Below, in pieces: positions 44,167 through 53,780 of a DNA stretch of 64,000 nt. The notes under the pieces were generated by a model that was given only the letters and a program-made list of their open reading frames with translations, had not been told where the DNA came from and did not search any database. Numbering within the stretch: position 1 is the stretch's first letter; the number at the start of each line of letters is the position of its first letter. The stretch covers positions 372,001-436,000 of the forward strand of contig NZ_VEDO01000001.1 in the NCBI RefSeq assembly GCF_007677875.1, written 5' to 3'. Made by a program: the position numbers and the translations under genes. This DNA is from Variovorax boronicumulans. GTDB taxonomy: Bacteria; Pseudomonadota; Gammaproteobacteria; Burkholderiales; Burkholderiaceae_C.

Positions 44167-45147
44167 TCACTGCGGCACCAGTCCCGATGCCTTCACGAGC
44201 TCGGCGTGCAGCCGGCTTTCTTCGGAGATGGTCTTGGCGAACTGCTCGGGCGTGGTCGGCGCCACGTCCATGCCAGCCTCGCGCAGCTGGGCCTTGACCT
44301 CCTCGCTGGCCAGGATGGCGTGGATCTGCTGGTTCAGCTGGTCGATCAGCGGGCGCGGCGTGCGCGCCGGTGCCAGCATGCCGATCCAGGTCTGGAACAC
44401 CATGTTGTCGATGCCGGCCTCGCGCATGGTGGGCGCGTCGGCGATCAGCGGCGAACGCTGCTCGCTCATGATGGCCAGCGCCGTGAGCTTGCCGGCCTTG
44501 ATGTGGGGCAGGGCCTCGGGCAGCGGCGCGAACAGCATGTCCACGTTGCCGCCCAAGAGGTCGTTGATGGCCAGCGCGCCGCCCTTGTAGGGGATGTGCA
44601 CCATGCGGACCTTCATGCGCGTCTGGAACATCAGCGCCGCCAGGTGCTGCGGGCTCCCATCACCGGACGACGCGTAGTTCACCGACTCGGGCTTGGCCCG
44701 GGCCGCGGCCAGCAGCGCAGCTGCGTTGGCGAACTTCTGCCGGTCCTTGACCACCAGCACCATGGCCTGGTTGGCCAGCTTGGTGATGGGCGCGAAGTCG
44801 GTCTCCGCGTCGTAGGGCATGTCCTTGAAGATGTGCTTGTTGGTCGTCAGGAACGAGGCCGGCGAGGCCATCAGCGTGTAGCCGTCGGGTGCGGCCTTGG
44901 CCACCAGCGGCAGGCCGATGCGGCCCGAGGCGCCGGCCTTGTTGTCGACCACGAAGGGCTGGCCCGTCGCCGCCGCCAGCTTCTGGCCGACCAGGCGCGC
45001 GATCATGTCCACACCGCCCCCGGCCGGCAGCGCCACCATGAGCTTGACGGGGTGGTCGGGGTATTTGCCCTGGGCGGCCGCCGGCAGGGCGGCGGCCAGC
45101 AGGCCGAAGGTGCAGGCCAGCAGGGACAGGCGGCGGGTGGTGGTCAT
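44167..45147 (-). CDS. Bug/TctC-family tripartite tricarboxylate-type substrate-binding protein
   Basis: 326 aa. Signal peptide to PAAAQ (about 26), then KYPDHPVKLMVALPAGGGVDMIARL, the standard Bug start, and the FVVDNKAGASGRIG ligand loop. Bug proteins bind carboxylates or amides in the periplasm; most have no dedicated TctAB permease nearby, as here. ATG 45147. Ligand unknown. Confidence 0.9.
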   Translation of the reverse strand: MTTTRRLSLLACTFGLLAAALPAAAQGKYPDHPVKLMVALPAGGGVDMIARLVGQKLAAATGQPFVVDNKAGASGRIGLPLVAKAAPDGYTLMASPASFLTTNKHIFKDMPYDAETDFAPITKLANQAMVLVVKDRQKFANAAALLAAARAKPESVNYASSGDGSPQHLAALMFQTRMKVRMVHIPYKGGALAINDLLGGNVDMLFAPLPEALPHIKAGKLTALAIMSEQRSPLIADAPTMREAGIDNMVFQTWIGMLAPARTPRPLIDQLNQQIHAILASEEVKAQLREAGMDVAPTTPEQFAKTISEESRLHAELVKASGLVPQ

Positions 45148-45225
45148 GGCGGCAACTCCAGGGTGGGAATGGGCGCATCCTAGGATTCGCCTGCATTGCC
45201 GTCCATCACAGCATCAGCAACGTCG

Positions 45226-45244
45226 CATGCGAAAAATTCGCATG
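45226..45244. other. Perfect hairpin between MDR reductase and Bug gene
   Basis: CATGCGAA-AAA-TTCGCATG is an 8-bp perfect inverted repeat, 10 bp after the reductase stop on the minus strand. No T run follows, so it may be a weak terminator, an mRNA end stabiliser or a protein-binding site upstream of the Bug gene. Confidence 0.45.
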
Positions 45245-45254
45245 GTTGCGGGCT

Positions 45255-46301
45255 TCAGGCGGGCGCCACCTGCAGCACCAGCTTGCCGAAATTGCCGCCC
45301 GCGAACAGCTTGTTCAGCGTCTCGGGGAACTGGTCCAGGCCCTGCACCACGTCCTCCTTGCTCTGCATGCGGCCGTCCTTCAGGTAGCCGGCCAGCTCGG
45401 CGATGGCCTGCGGGAAGCGCTCGGCATAGTCGAACACCACCATGCCTTCCATGCGCGCGCGGTTCACGAGCAGGCTCAGGTAGTTGCGCGGCCCTGCGCC
45501 CGGCATGCTGTTGGCATTGTTGTACTGGCTGATGGCGCCGCAGACGATCACGCGGGCCTTGCGCGCGAGCCTGGCCAGCACCTGGTCCAGGATGTCTCCG
45601 CCCACGTTGTCGAAGTACACGTCCACGCCGCTCGGGCAGTGCTGCTTGAGGCCCTCGCGCACGGCAGAGGGGCCGGCCTTGTAGTCGATGCAGGCGTCGA
45701 AGCCCAGCTCCTTCACCACCCAGTCGCACTTGGCCGGGCCGCCGGCGATGCCGACGGCGCGGCAGCCCTTGATCCTGGCGAGCTGGCCGACCGTCTGGCC
45801 GACCGCGCCGGCCGCGGCCGAGACCACGACGGTCTGGCCCGGCTGCGGCTGGCCGATGTCCAAGAGGCCGAAGTAGCCCGTCATGCCCGGCATGCCCAGC
45901 ACGTTGAGCCACTGGCCCACCGTTCCCAGGCGCAGGTCGATCTTCACCAAGCCCACGCGCTTCAAGGCCTCCTGCGGGACCAGCACGTATTCCTGCACGC
46001 CCAGCGTGCCGTAGACCGTGTCGCCGACCGCGAAGGCCGGGTTCTGCGAGGCGATCACGCGGCCGACGCCGCCCGCGCGCATGACCTCGCCGATGGCCAC
46101 GGGCGGGATGTAGCTCTTCGCGTCGTTGAGCCAGCCGCGCATGGCCGGGTCCAGCGAGAGCGAGAGCGTCTGCACGAGAACGCCGCCTTCGGACGGCTCG
46201 GCCACCGGTTCGGTGGTGAAGTTCCAGTGCTCGCGCGTGGCGGTGGTTTCGGGACGTTGGGCCAGGCGGACCTGGTGGTTGACGAGGGTGGGTGTGGTCA
46301 T
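45255..46301 (-). CDS. Zinc-independent MDR NADP-dependent oxidoreductase (CurA/leukotriene-B4-dehydrogenase-like)
   Basis: 348 aa. Cofactor motif SAAAGAVGQTVGQLARIKGCR, GIAGGPAKCDWVVKELGFDA and VYFDNVGGDILDQVL are typical of the PTGR/CurA (YncB-type) alkenal/one reductase group. It lacks zinc ligands. It likely reduces an activated double bond with NADPH. ATG 46301; a 44-bp gap separates it from the LacI gene stop, so transcription could continue from the operon upstream. Confidence 0.88.
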   Translation of the reverse strand: MTTPTLVNHQVRLAQRPETTATREHWNFTTEPVAEPSEGGVLVQTLSLSLDPAMRGWLNDAKSYIPPVAIGEVMRAGGVGRVIASQNPAFAVGDTVYGTLGVQEYVLVPQEALKRVGLVKIDLRLGTVGQWLNVLGMPGMTGYFGLLDIGQPQPGQTVVVSAAAGAVGQTVGQLARIKGCRAVGIAGGPAKCDWVVKELGFDACIDYKAGPSAVREGLKQHCPSGVDVYFDNVGGDILDQVLARLARKARVIVCGAISQYNNANSMPGAGPRNYLSLLVNRARMEGMVVFDYAERFPQAIAELAGYLKDGRMQSKEDVVQGLDQFPETLNKLFAGGNFGKLVLQVAPA

Positions 46302-46345
46302 GCGCGTGTCTCCGTGGTGGGATGGCGCGGCATGCTAGCGCGCCA

Positions 46346-47359
46346 TCACCCCGGGGCGGACGATCCGCGCACCACCAGCTGTCCCGCCAGCAACACCCGC
46401 CGCGCCGGGCCCTGGTGGCCCTGGAGCCGCTCGATCAGGCAGCGCGCCGCGCCTTCGCCGATGGCGTCGGTGGGCTGGGCGATGCAGGTCAGGCCCGGTC
46501 CGATCAGCGAAGCCCAGTCGGGGTCGTCGAAGCCGGCGAAGCCCAGCTCTGCGCCGAATTGCCAGCCCAGCTCGCGCACGGCGTGTGCCACGCGCAAGGT
46601 CACCACGGCGTTGCCGGCCACCACGGCCGGGCGGCGCTTCCTTCCGGCGCGCTGGCGCAGCGCGCGCAGTGCGGCCACAAGCGCGGCGTCGGTGCCCTCG
46701 GCGCTTTCGAACACGCTGCCCACCATGGGTGCCTGCAGGCAGCCGACGAAGGCCGCCGTGCGCTCGCGCCGCGTGCTGACGCCGGCCACGGGCTCGGTTA
46801 CATACAGCAGTTCCTGCCAGCCGCCGGCCTGAAGGTGGCTGCACAGCTGGGCCATGGCGCCGGCGTTGTCCAGCGCCACGAAGTCGGTCTGCATGCCTGC
46901 GTGGCGCCGGTCGATCAGCACCACGGGCTTGCCCTGGGCCGCCACGGCATCGGGCACGCTGTGGCCGCGGCCCAGCGTGTTGAGGATGAAGCCGTCCACC
47001 TGGTAGCCGGCCAGCGCTTCGATGGCCTCGCGCTCGCGGCCCGGCTCGTTGCCCAGGTTGAACAGCATGACCAGGTAGCCGGCCTCGCGGCAGGCGCGCT
47101 CGGCCCCGCGCAGCACGGCCACGGAATAGGGGTTGGCGATGTCGGCCACGACCAGGCCGATCAGGCGTGAACGGCCGCGGCTCAGCGCCTGGGCCATGGG
47201 GCTGGGCGCGTAGCCGAGCTGGTCGATGGCGGCCTGCACGCGCGCGGCGATGTCGGGGCTCAGCAGGCGCTCGCGGTGGTTGAAGAAGCGCGAGACCGTG
47301 GCCTTGGAAACACCGGCCGCGGCGGCGACGTCCGAGATGGTGGGCCGCGTGGCGCTCAC
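46346..47359 (-). CDS. LacI-family repressor, PtxS-like
   Basis: 337 aa. HTH at the N-terminus (TISDVAAAAGVSKATVSRFF, 8-27) and hinge/ligand domain (LIGLVVADIANPYS, GYQVDGFILNTL, VVLIDRRH). It overlaps the reductase gene by four bases, as the last gene of an operon for sugar-acid metabolism. The first gene of that operon carries the palindrome TGAAACCGGTTTCA, identical to the PtxS operator I remember from Pseudomonas; PtxS responds to 2-ketogluconate. I infer autoregulation of the operon by this protein with 2-ketogluconate or a relative as inducer. Confidence 0.85.
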   Translation of the reverse strand: MSATRPTISDVAAAAGVSKATVSRFFNHRERLLSPDIAARVQAAIDQLGYAPSPMAQALSRGRSRLIGLVVADIANPYSVAVLRGAERACREAGYLVMLFNLGNEPGREREAIEALAGYQVDGFILNTLGRGHSVPDAVAAQGKPVVLIDRRHAGMQTDFVALDNAGAMAQLCSHLQAGGWQELLYVTEPVAGVSTRRERTAAFVGCLQAPMVGSVFESAEGTDAALVAALRALRQRAGRKRRPAVVAGNAVVTLRVAHAVRELGWQFGAELGFAGFDDPDWASLIGPGLTCIAQPTDAIGEGAARCLIERLQGHQGPARRVLLAGQLVVRGSSAPG

Positions 47360-48327
47360 GCCGTGGTCGTGTCGTAGGCCGCCGTGGGCTGCTGGCCGGC
47401 CAGCACCTGCAGCAGATTGGTCACGGCCAGCGCGGCCATGGCGTGGCGCGTCTCGGCCGTGGCCGAGCCGATGTGCGGCAGCGGCGTCACGCGCGGGTGC
47501 GTGCGCAGCGGCGCGTCTGCCGGCAGGGGCTCCTTGGCGAACACGTCCAGGCCGGCCGCGCGCAGCGGGCCGTGGTCCAGCGCGTGCAGCAGCGCGGCCT
47601 CGTCCACGGTGGCGCCACGGCCGCCGTTGACGAAGATGCTGCCGGGCTTCATCTGCGCGAACAGGTCAGCGTTGAGCATGCCGCGCGTGGTGTCCGACAG
47701 GGGCAGCATCGCGACCACGAAGTCGGCGCGGGGCAGCAGCTCGGCCAGCGGCGCGTGCCGCGCCTTGCCCGCGAGTTCGGGCGCCTGTGCCGCTAGGTCG
47801 ACCGGCCGGCGGGCGTGGTAGAGCACCTCCATGCCGAAGCCCAGCGCGGCACGCCGCGCGATCGCCTGGCCGATGCGGCCGAAGCCCAGCAGCCCCAGGG
47901 TCTTGTGGTGCACGTCCCACCCGTACAGGTCTTCGCCCACGCTCCTGGTCCAGCGGCCCTCACGGACGAGGTTCGCCAGCTCGACCATGCGCCGGCTCGT
48001 GGCCATGAGCAGGCCGAACACGGTGTCGGCCACGGTCTCGTCGAGCACGCCGGGTGTGTGGCACAGCACGATGCCGCGCTGTTGCAAGGCGGCCAGCGGG
48101 TAGTTGTCCACACCGACTGAGACACTGGACACCACGCGCAGGCGCGGCGCCTGGTCCAGCAGGGCAGGGGTGATGGGGTAGCTCGCGCCGATCAGGCCCT
48201 CGGCCTGCGGCAGCGCGGCCTCGAAGGCAGCGGGGTCGGCCTTGGGATTGGTGACGGTCACCTGGTGCGCGGCCTGCAGGCGCGCCAGCTGGTCGGGCGG
48301 CAGGGTGCCGAAGACGACGACGTTCAT
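47356..48327 (-). CDS. kguD: D-isomer 2-hydroxyacid dehydrogenase, 2-ketogluconate (6-phosphate) reductase-like
   Basis: 323 aa. NAD(P) loop LGLLGFGRIGQAIAR, catalytic Arg in NGGRGATVDE, Glu in VFAKEPLP and His in LPHIGSAT are complete. It belongs to the GhrB/TkrA/KguD group. With the kinase start overlapped by ATGA and a LacI gene overlapped at its end, the arrangement matches kguK-kguD-ptxS, so the likely role is reduction of 2-keto-6-phosphogluconate to 6-phosphogluconate. The symbol is inferred from context; glyoxylate/hydroxypyruvate reductase is the alternative. Confidence 0.75.
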   Translation of the reverse strand: MNVVVFGTLPPDQLARLQAAHQVTVTNPKADPAAFEAALPQAEGLIGASYPITPALLDQAPRLRVVSSVSVGVDNYPLAALQQRGIVLCHTPGVLDETVADTVFGLLMATSRRMVELANLVREGRWTRSVGEDLYGWDVHHKTLGLLGFGRIGQAIARRAALGFGMEVLYHARRPVDLAAQAPELAGKARHAPLAELLPRADFVVAMLPLSDTTRGMLNADLFAQMKPGSIFVNGGRGATVDEAALLHALDHGPLRAAGLDVFAKEPLPADAPLRTHPRVTPLPHIGSATAETRHAMAALAVTNLLQVLAGQQPTAAYDTTTA

Positions 48328-49273
48328 GGGGCGGCCTCCTCCAGTTGCGCGCGCGTGGGCAGGCCCTCGGTATCGCCGATCACCTGCACGCAGCGCGCGC
48401 CGATCCATGCGCCGCGGCGCACGGCCTCGGGCACGCTCAGGCCTTCGAGCAAGGCACTGACCACGCCGGCCGCGAAGCCGTCGCCGGCGCCCACGGTGTC
48501 CACGACCTTGTCGACCCGGAAGCCCGGCACGCGGCCGGTGCCGGCCACGTCGCTGTCGTAGTAGGCGCCGTCGGCACCGAGCTTGACGACCACGAGGCTG
48601 GCGCCCTGTGCGCGGTAGAACGCCGCCACGCGTTCAGGTGCGGTCTCGCCGGTCAGGATCTCGCCTTCCTCGATGCCGGGCAGCACCCAGTCGGCAAGCG
48701 CGGCCAGGCCGTTGATGGCCTGGACCATGGCCTCGCGGCTGGGCCACAGCGTGGGCCGCAGGTTGGTGTCGAAGGAGATCGTGCGGCCGGCGGCGCGCGC
48801 GATCTCCATGCTGCGGATGGCCGTGGGCAGCGTGGTGGCCGAGATCGCCGGGAAGACGCCCGTGGCATGCAGGTGGCGCGCGCTGCGCAGCCAGGCCTCG
48901 TCGATGTCGCTGGGCGCCATCTGGCTCGCGGCCGAGCCCTTGCGGTGGTACTCGACCGGCGGGTCGCTGCCGTCCGTCACGCGGCCCTTGAACTGAAAGC
49001 CCGTCTTCTGGCTGGCATCGCAGACCACGTGGCCGCAGTCGATGCCCTCGGCCTGCATGCTGCGCAGCAGGTAGCGGCCCATGCTGTCGGTGCCCAGGCG
49101 GCTGGCCCAGCCCACCTTGAAGCCCAGGCGTGCCAGGCCGATGGCGAAGTTGGTCTCGGCACCCGCCGTTCGTTTGAGAAAGCCCGTGCAATCCTCCAGC
49201 GGGCCGGGCTGGTCGGCAACGAGCAGCATCATGGCCTCGCCGAACACGGCGACGTCGAAGGCGGTGGGAGTGG

Positions 49274-49277
<4 letters not shown>
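48324..49277 (-). CDS. kguK: PfkB-family sugar(-acid) kinase, 2-ketogluconate kinase/KDG kinase-like
   Basis: 317 aa. PfkB signatures: [20 protein letters not shown] near the start and [12 protein letters not shown] at the end, with the catalytic Asp in GAGDG. It phosphorylates a sugar acid at the primary hydroxyl with ATP. KdgK and KguK are not separable by eye; context (KguD-like reductase, PtxS-type operator) favours 2-ketogluconate. It overlaps both neighbours by ATGA, so it is translated from the same message as the ABC ATPase upstream. Confidence 0.75.
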
Positions 49278-50032
<755 letters not shown>

Positions 50033-50103
50033 GATGGCTGGTCTGGTTTGTGGGGCGATAGGTGGATGCGTGGTGCCCTGGCCGAGGCCACCGGGTGGCC
50101 CCT

Positions 50104-50337
50104 TCCGCGAATGTCCCCCGCCAGGGCCGCAGGCGGCCCAGGCTCCTCCTTTATTTCGCTGCAGGGGCCACCCGATACCCTCGGCCCTGGAAGCGTCGCG
50201 TCGTGCTCCCGAACGCGGTGCGACGCTGCCAGACCACGACGATGGTGTGCTCCACGCAGCGAAATAAAGGAGGAGGCCTTGCCCGCCTTGACGGCCCCAG
50301 GCCGGCAAGGCGGGCAAGGCCGGGGGACATTCGCGGA
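50104..50337. repeat. Nested inverted-repeat element inside the ABC operon
   Basis: The gap of 354 bp between ATPase and binding-protein genes holds a symmetrical structure. Outer arms are 17-bp perfect inverted copies (50104-50120 and 50321-50337, TCCGCGAATGTCCCCCG). Inner arms are 20-bp perfect copies (50143-50162 and 50256-50275, GCAGCGAAATAAAGGAGGAG on one side). A core pair AGCGTCGC/GCGACGCT lies at 50192-50199 and 50220-50227. No ORF is credible. It resembles a REP/MITE-like palindromic element or a large intercistronic RNA structure. Confidence 0.85.
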
Positions 50338-50386
50338 GTGGAGTACACCGTCGGCGTGGTCCCGCGCCACCGCAATCTCATCGTTC

Positions 50387-51172
50387 TCAAAGCGCCGGGA
50401 AATCCGTCCCCAGCCACTTCTGGTACAGCTTGTTCAACTCGCCGTTCTTCTTGTTGCGGTCCACGAACTCGTCCAGCGTCTTCTTGAGCTCGGCCTGGCC
50501 CGGGCGCATGGCCACGCCCATGACCTGCTGGCGTAGGTTGAACTTGTTCTCGTAGGTGCCGGCCGGCGCGCGCTTGGCGATCTGCGCGGCCACGGTGGTC
50601 GAGCAGCCGATCGCGTCGACCTGGCCCGACATCAGGGCCTGCATGGCCGAGGCGTCGTCGTCGAAGCGGCGGATCTCGGTGCCCTCGGGTGCGATGGCCG
50701 TGAGCGCCACGTCCTGCGTGCTGGCGCGGGCCACACCCACGCGCTTGCCCTTGAGGTCGGCGGCTTCCTTCAGCTGCACCTTGGTCGCGCCGTACAGCAC
50801 GATGGTGGCGGCCGCGTAGGGCGTGGAGAAGTCGACCTGCTTGGCGCGCTCGGGCGTGATGGCCAGCGAGGCCACCAGCACGTCGACCTTGTTGGTCAAG
50901 AGGAAGGGGATGCGGTTCGGGCCGGTCACGGGCACGATGTTGGCCTTCACGCCCAGGTCCTTGGCCAGCAGCTTGGCGACGTCGGCGTCGTAGCCGTCGG
51001 GCTGGTTCTGCGCGTTGGTCGTGCCGTAGGGCGGGAAGTCCACCAGCATGCCGATGGTGATCTCGCCTTTCTTCTTGAGGTCGGCCACGGTCTGCGCTGC
51101 TGCGGGCAGGGCGAAGGTCGCGGTGGCGGCGGCCAGGGTCAGCGCCAGGGTGGCGCGGCGGGTCATGCTCAT
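50387..51172 (-). CDS. Substrate-binding protein of polar amino-acid ABC type, lacking the amino-group Asp
   Basis: 261 aa. Signal peptide to PAAAQ (about 27), then the SBP_bac_3 fold: GEITIGMLVDFPPYGTT, GYDADVAKLLAKDLGVK, LAITPERAKQVDFSTPY. The carboxylate-binding arginine is R109. The Asp that contacts the alpha-amino group in HisJ-like proteins is Ser191 (GQVDAIGCSTT). It therefore probably binds a carboxylate without an amino group, such as a keto sugar acid, in line with the kinase and reductase genes downstream. Confidence 0.85.
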   Translation of the reverse strand: MSMTRRATLALTLAAATATFALPAAAQTVADLKKKGEITIGMLVDFPPYGTTNAQNQPDGYDADVAKLLAKDLGVKANIVPVTGPNRIPFLLTNKVDVLVASLAITPERAKQVDFSTPYAAATIVLYGATKVQLKEAADLKGKRVGVARASTQDVALTAIAPEGTEIRRFDDDASAMQALMSGQVDAIGCSTTVAAQIAKRAPAGTYENKFNLRQQVMGVAMRPGQAELKKTLDEFVDRNKKNGELNKLYQKWLGTDFPAL

Positions 51173-51204
51173 GGGGTCTCCTTGGGGGTGGAACGGGACG
51201 GAAA

Positions 51205-51858
51205 TCAGCGCGCCAGGGCAGCGGCGCGCCGTTGCTCCATGCGCGCGGCCAGCAGCGACAGCGGCCAGCAGATCACGAAGTAGACGGCCGCCACGGTCGT
51301 GAACACGTGCAGCGGCTGGAAGGTGGCGTTGTTGATGATCTGGCCCGCGCGCGTGACCTCGGCGAAGCCGATGATGGCCGCCAGCGAAGTGCCCTTGATC
51401 ACCTGCACGAGGTAGCCCACGGTGGGCGGCAGCGCGATCTTGAAGGCCTGCGGCAGGATCACGAAGCGCATGCGGTCCACGTAGGAGAGGTTCAGCGCCA
51501 GCGCCGCCTCCTTCTGACCGCCGGGCACGGCCTGGATGCAACCGCGCCAGATCTCGGCCAGGAAGGCCGCCGTGTTGAGCGTGAGCGCGATGCCGGCCGC
51601 CACCCAGGGGTTGATGTCCAGCCCCAGCACCGGAAAGCCGAAGAAGATCAGGAACAGCTGCAGCAAGAGCGGCGTGCCCTGGAACACCTGGATGAATCCG
51701 GTGGCCAGGAACTGTGCGCCGCGGTGCTCCGCGGTGCGCGCCAGCGCGACCAACAAGCCCAGCATGACCCCACCGACGAAGGCGATGGCGGACAGCGCGA
51801 GCGTCCACTTCGCCGCCTCGACGATGAACAGGAATTCGGGCCAGCCGAAGGTACGCAT
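51205..51858 (-). CDS. ABC permease, polar amino-acid family (HisQ/GltJ-like)
   Basis: 217 aa, five to six membrane helices. FIQVFQGTPLLLQLFLIFF, LTLNTAAFLAEIWRGCIQAV and the EAA region GQKEAALALNLSYVDRMRFV are diagnostic. It pairs with the permease at 51868 as a heterodimer. It lies 32 bp upstream of the binding protein start. Confidence 0.9.
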   Translation of the reverse strand: MRTFGWPEFLFIVEAAKWTLALSAIAFVGGVMLGLLVALARTAEHRGAQFLATGFIQVFQGTPLLLQLFLIFFGFPVLGLDINPWVAAGIALTLNTAAFLAEIWRGCIQAVPGGQKEAALALNLSYVDRMRFVILPQAFKIALPPTVGYLVQVIKGTSLAAIIGFAEVTRAGQIINNATFQPLHVFTTVAAVYFVICWPLSLLAARMEQRRAAALAR

Positions 51859-51867
51859 TCGGTTTCC

Positions 51868-52539
51868 TCAGCGCTTGTCGGGGTAGTTCAGGAACTGGCG
51901 GTGCACGAGCTTGAACAGCGCCGAGAACGCGAGGGCCAGACCCAGGTAGATGGCCGTCACCACGATGTAGATCTCGAAGCTGCGGAAGGTCTGCGACTGC
52001 AGCGTGGCCGCCACCGAGGTCAGGTCGTCGGCGGAGATGACCGAGACCACGGCCGAGGTCAGCATGAGCAGGATGAACTGGCTGGTCAGCGCGGGGTAGA
52101 TGGCCTTGAGCGCGGGCTTGAGGATGACGAAGCGGAAGATCTCCCAGCCCTTGAGGTTCAGTGCGCGGCCGGCCTCGATCTGGCCCTTGGGGATGGACTC
52201 GATGCCGGCGCGGATGATTTCGGTGGCGTAGGCACCCAGGTTCACAACCATCGCCGTCAGCGCGGCCTGGTAGGGCGACCAGCGCAGACCGAACACGGGC
52301 AGCGCGAAAAAGAAGAAGAACAGCTGGACCAGGAAGGGCGTGTTGCGGATCAGCTCGATGTAAGCCTGGATCAGCACCCGCAGCCAGGCCGGACCGCTGG
52401 TCTTGCCCCAGGCGCCCAGCACGGCGACGACCAGGCCCAGCACCGTGGCCGTGAGCGAGAGCTGCACGGTGATCCAGGTGCCCTTGAGCAGCAGCGGCCA
52501 GGCGGCGAAAACCGCGTCGAACTGGAATTGGTAGTTCAC
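51868..52539 (-). CDS. ABC permease, polar amino-acid family (HisM/GltK-like)
   Basis: 223 aa starting at GTG 52539 (VNYQFQFDAVFAAWPLLLKG), the usual family start; no ATG occurs nearby in frame. RNTPFLVQLFFFFFALPVFG and GQIEAGRALNLKGWEIFRFV are the family motifs. First gene of the operon that runs through the importer, kguK, kguD and lacI. The palindrome TGAAACCGGTTTCA lies 11 bp upstream of its start codon, and no ribosome site is visible there. Confidence 0.88.
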   Translation of the reverse strand: MNYQFQFDAVFAAWPLLLKGTWITVQLSLTATVLGLVVAVLGAWGKTSGPAWLRVLIQAYIELIRNTPFLVQLFFFFFALPVFGLRWSPYQAALTAMVVNLGAYATEIIRAGIESIPKGQIEAGRALNLKGWEIFRFVILKPALKAIYPALTSQFILLMLTSAVVSVISADDLTSVAATLQSQTFRSFEIYIVVTAIYLGLALAFSALFKLVHRQFLNYPDKR

Positions 52540-52550
52540 GCGGCGGATTG

Positions 52551-52564
52551 TGAAACCGGTTTCA
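52551..52564. promoter_or_regulatory. PtxS-type palindromic operator
   Basis: TGAAACCGGTTTCA is a perfect 14-bp palindrome, the sequence reported for PtxS in Pseudomonas to my recollection, and of the general LacI-family type (TGAAANCGNTTTCA). It sits between the diguanylate cyclase stop and the first permease, where repressor binding would block transcription of the importer-kinase-reductase operon. Confidence 0.75.
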
Positions 52565-52582
52565 GCTTCTGACGATGAGGGT

Positions 52583-53767
52583 TTACACCGAGATGGCCGA
52601 ACCGCCGACCTCCACCCTGTTGCGGCCGTTGGCCTTGGCCGCATAAAGCGCCGCGTCGGCGCGCGCGATGACGGTTTCCACCGAGTTGTCGGCACTGGAC
52701 CATTGCGCCAGGCCGATGCTGATCGTGAAGGGCGGCAAGGGCTGGCCGTCGACCTGGACCGCTTGCGTCAGGATGCGCTGGCCCGCCTGCCACGCCGCGC
52801 CCAGGGTGGTCTCGGGCATCACGATCACGAACTCCTCGCCGCCGTAGCGGGCCACCACGTCGTTGGGCCGCACCAGGGCCGACATGCGGCGGCACAGGTG
52901 CACCAGCACGCGGTCGCCCGTGGGGTGGCCGTGGCTGTCGTTGATCTTCTTGAAGTGGTCCACGTCGAGCATGGCCACGCTGAAGGGCTGGCCCGTGCGC
53001 GCGCTGCGGGCACGTTCGCGCTCCAGGCTGTCCATGAGGGCCTGCCGGTTCAGGCCGCCCGTCAGCGGGTCGTGGGTCGCCTGGTCCTCGATGCAGGCGC
53101 GCACGTGGTCCGACGCCATGGTGGCGTAGCCGATCACGAGCATGAGGTTGCAGATCGTGAAGCTGCCGGTGTAGACGATCTGCACGGCGTCCGGCGTCAG
53201 CAGGCCGATGTCTCCCTGCGGGTACCAGGCGGCATGCAGCGCCCGCGCGCCGTAGACGGCCGAGAGCAAAAACAGCCAGGTACAGGTGGTGCTGGTGCCG
53301 ATGGATTGCCCGAAGCGCACGGCCCGCGGATGTCGCACGAGCAGCAGCGCGTGGTGTGCGCTGAGGACCGCGCAAAAGCTCGCCACGATCACCACGCGCA
53401 TGCGAAAGCTCGGTTCGACGAAGATGAACCAGCTCACCGCGGCCGTCGCAAGTGCCCAGGCCACCAGCCACGGCGTCCAGCGGATGCGTTGGCCCAGGTG
53501 CCGGTGGGTGCCGGCCAGCCACAGGATGTAGCCGAGGATCAGGGCGGCGTTGCCCATGGTGACGGTGGCCAGGTGCGCAACCCAGTCCCGCAGCCCCACC
53601 AGCAGCAGCGCGCTGAACACCAGCCACGCGCCCCCCACCCATGTCCACAGCCCCGGCACGGGCAAGGGGGTGGCGCGGGCGAGCAGGGAGAGCACGAGCG
53701 CCATCAGGCCGCTCGTGATGCCGCCGATCAGGACGGTGGTGCGCGGGTCCAGCGCGTAGCCCGACAT
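52583..53767 (-). CDS. Membrane diguanylate cyclase (GGDEF)
   Basis: 394 aa. Seven or so hydrophobic segments over residues 10-215 form a membrane sensor of unknown class, then a GGDEF domain from about 225. The active site is GGEEF (309-313) with RPND (300-303) five residues before it, a complete RxxD inhibitory site, so it should make c-di-GMP with product inhibition. It follows the chemoreceptor by 13 bp on the same strand and precedes the importer operon by 43 bp. Confidence 0.92.
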   Translation of the reverse strand: MSGYALDPRTTVLIGGITSGLMALVLSLLARATPLPVPGLWTWVGGAWLVFSALLLVGLRDWVAHLATVTMGNAALILGYILWLAGTHRHLGQRIRWTPWLVAWALATAAVSWFIFVEPSFRMRVVIVASFCAVLSAHHALLLVRHPRAVRFGQSIGTSTTCTWLFLLSAVYGARALHAAWYPQGDIGLLTPDAVQIVYTGSFTICNLMLVIGYATMASDHVRACIEDQATHDPLTGGLNRQALMDSLERERARSARTGQPFSVAMLDVDHFKKINDSHGHPTGDRVLVHLCRRMSALVRPNDVVARYGGEEFVIVMPETTLGAAWQAGQRILTQAVQVDGQPLPPFTISIGLAQWSSADNSVETVIARADAALYAAKANGRNRVEVGGSAISV

Positions 53768-53780
53768 GGCGGCCCCGCCG

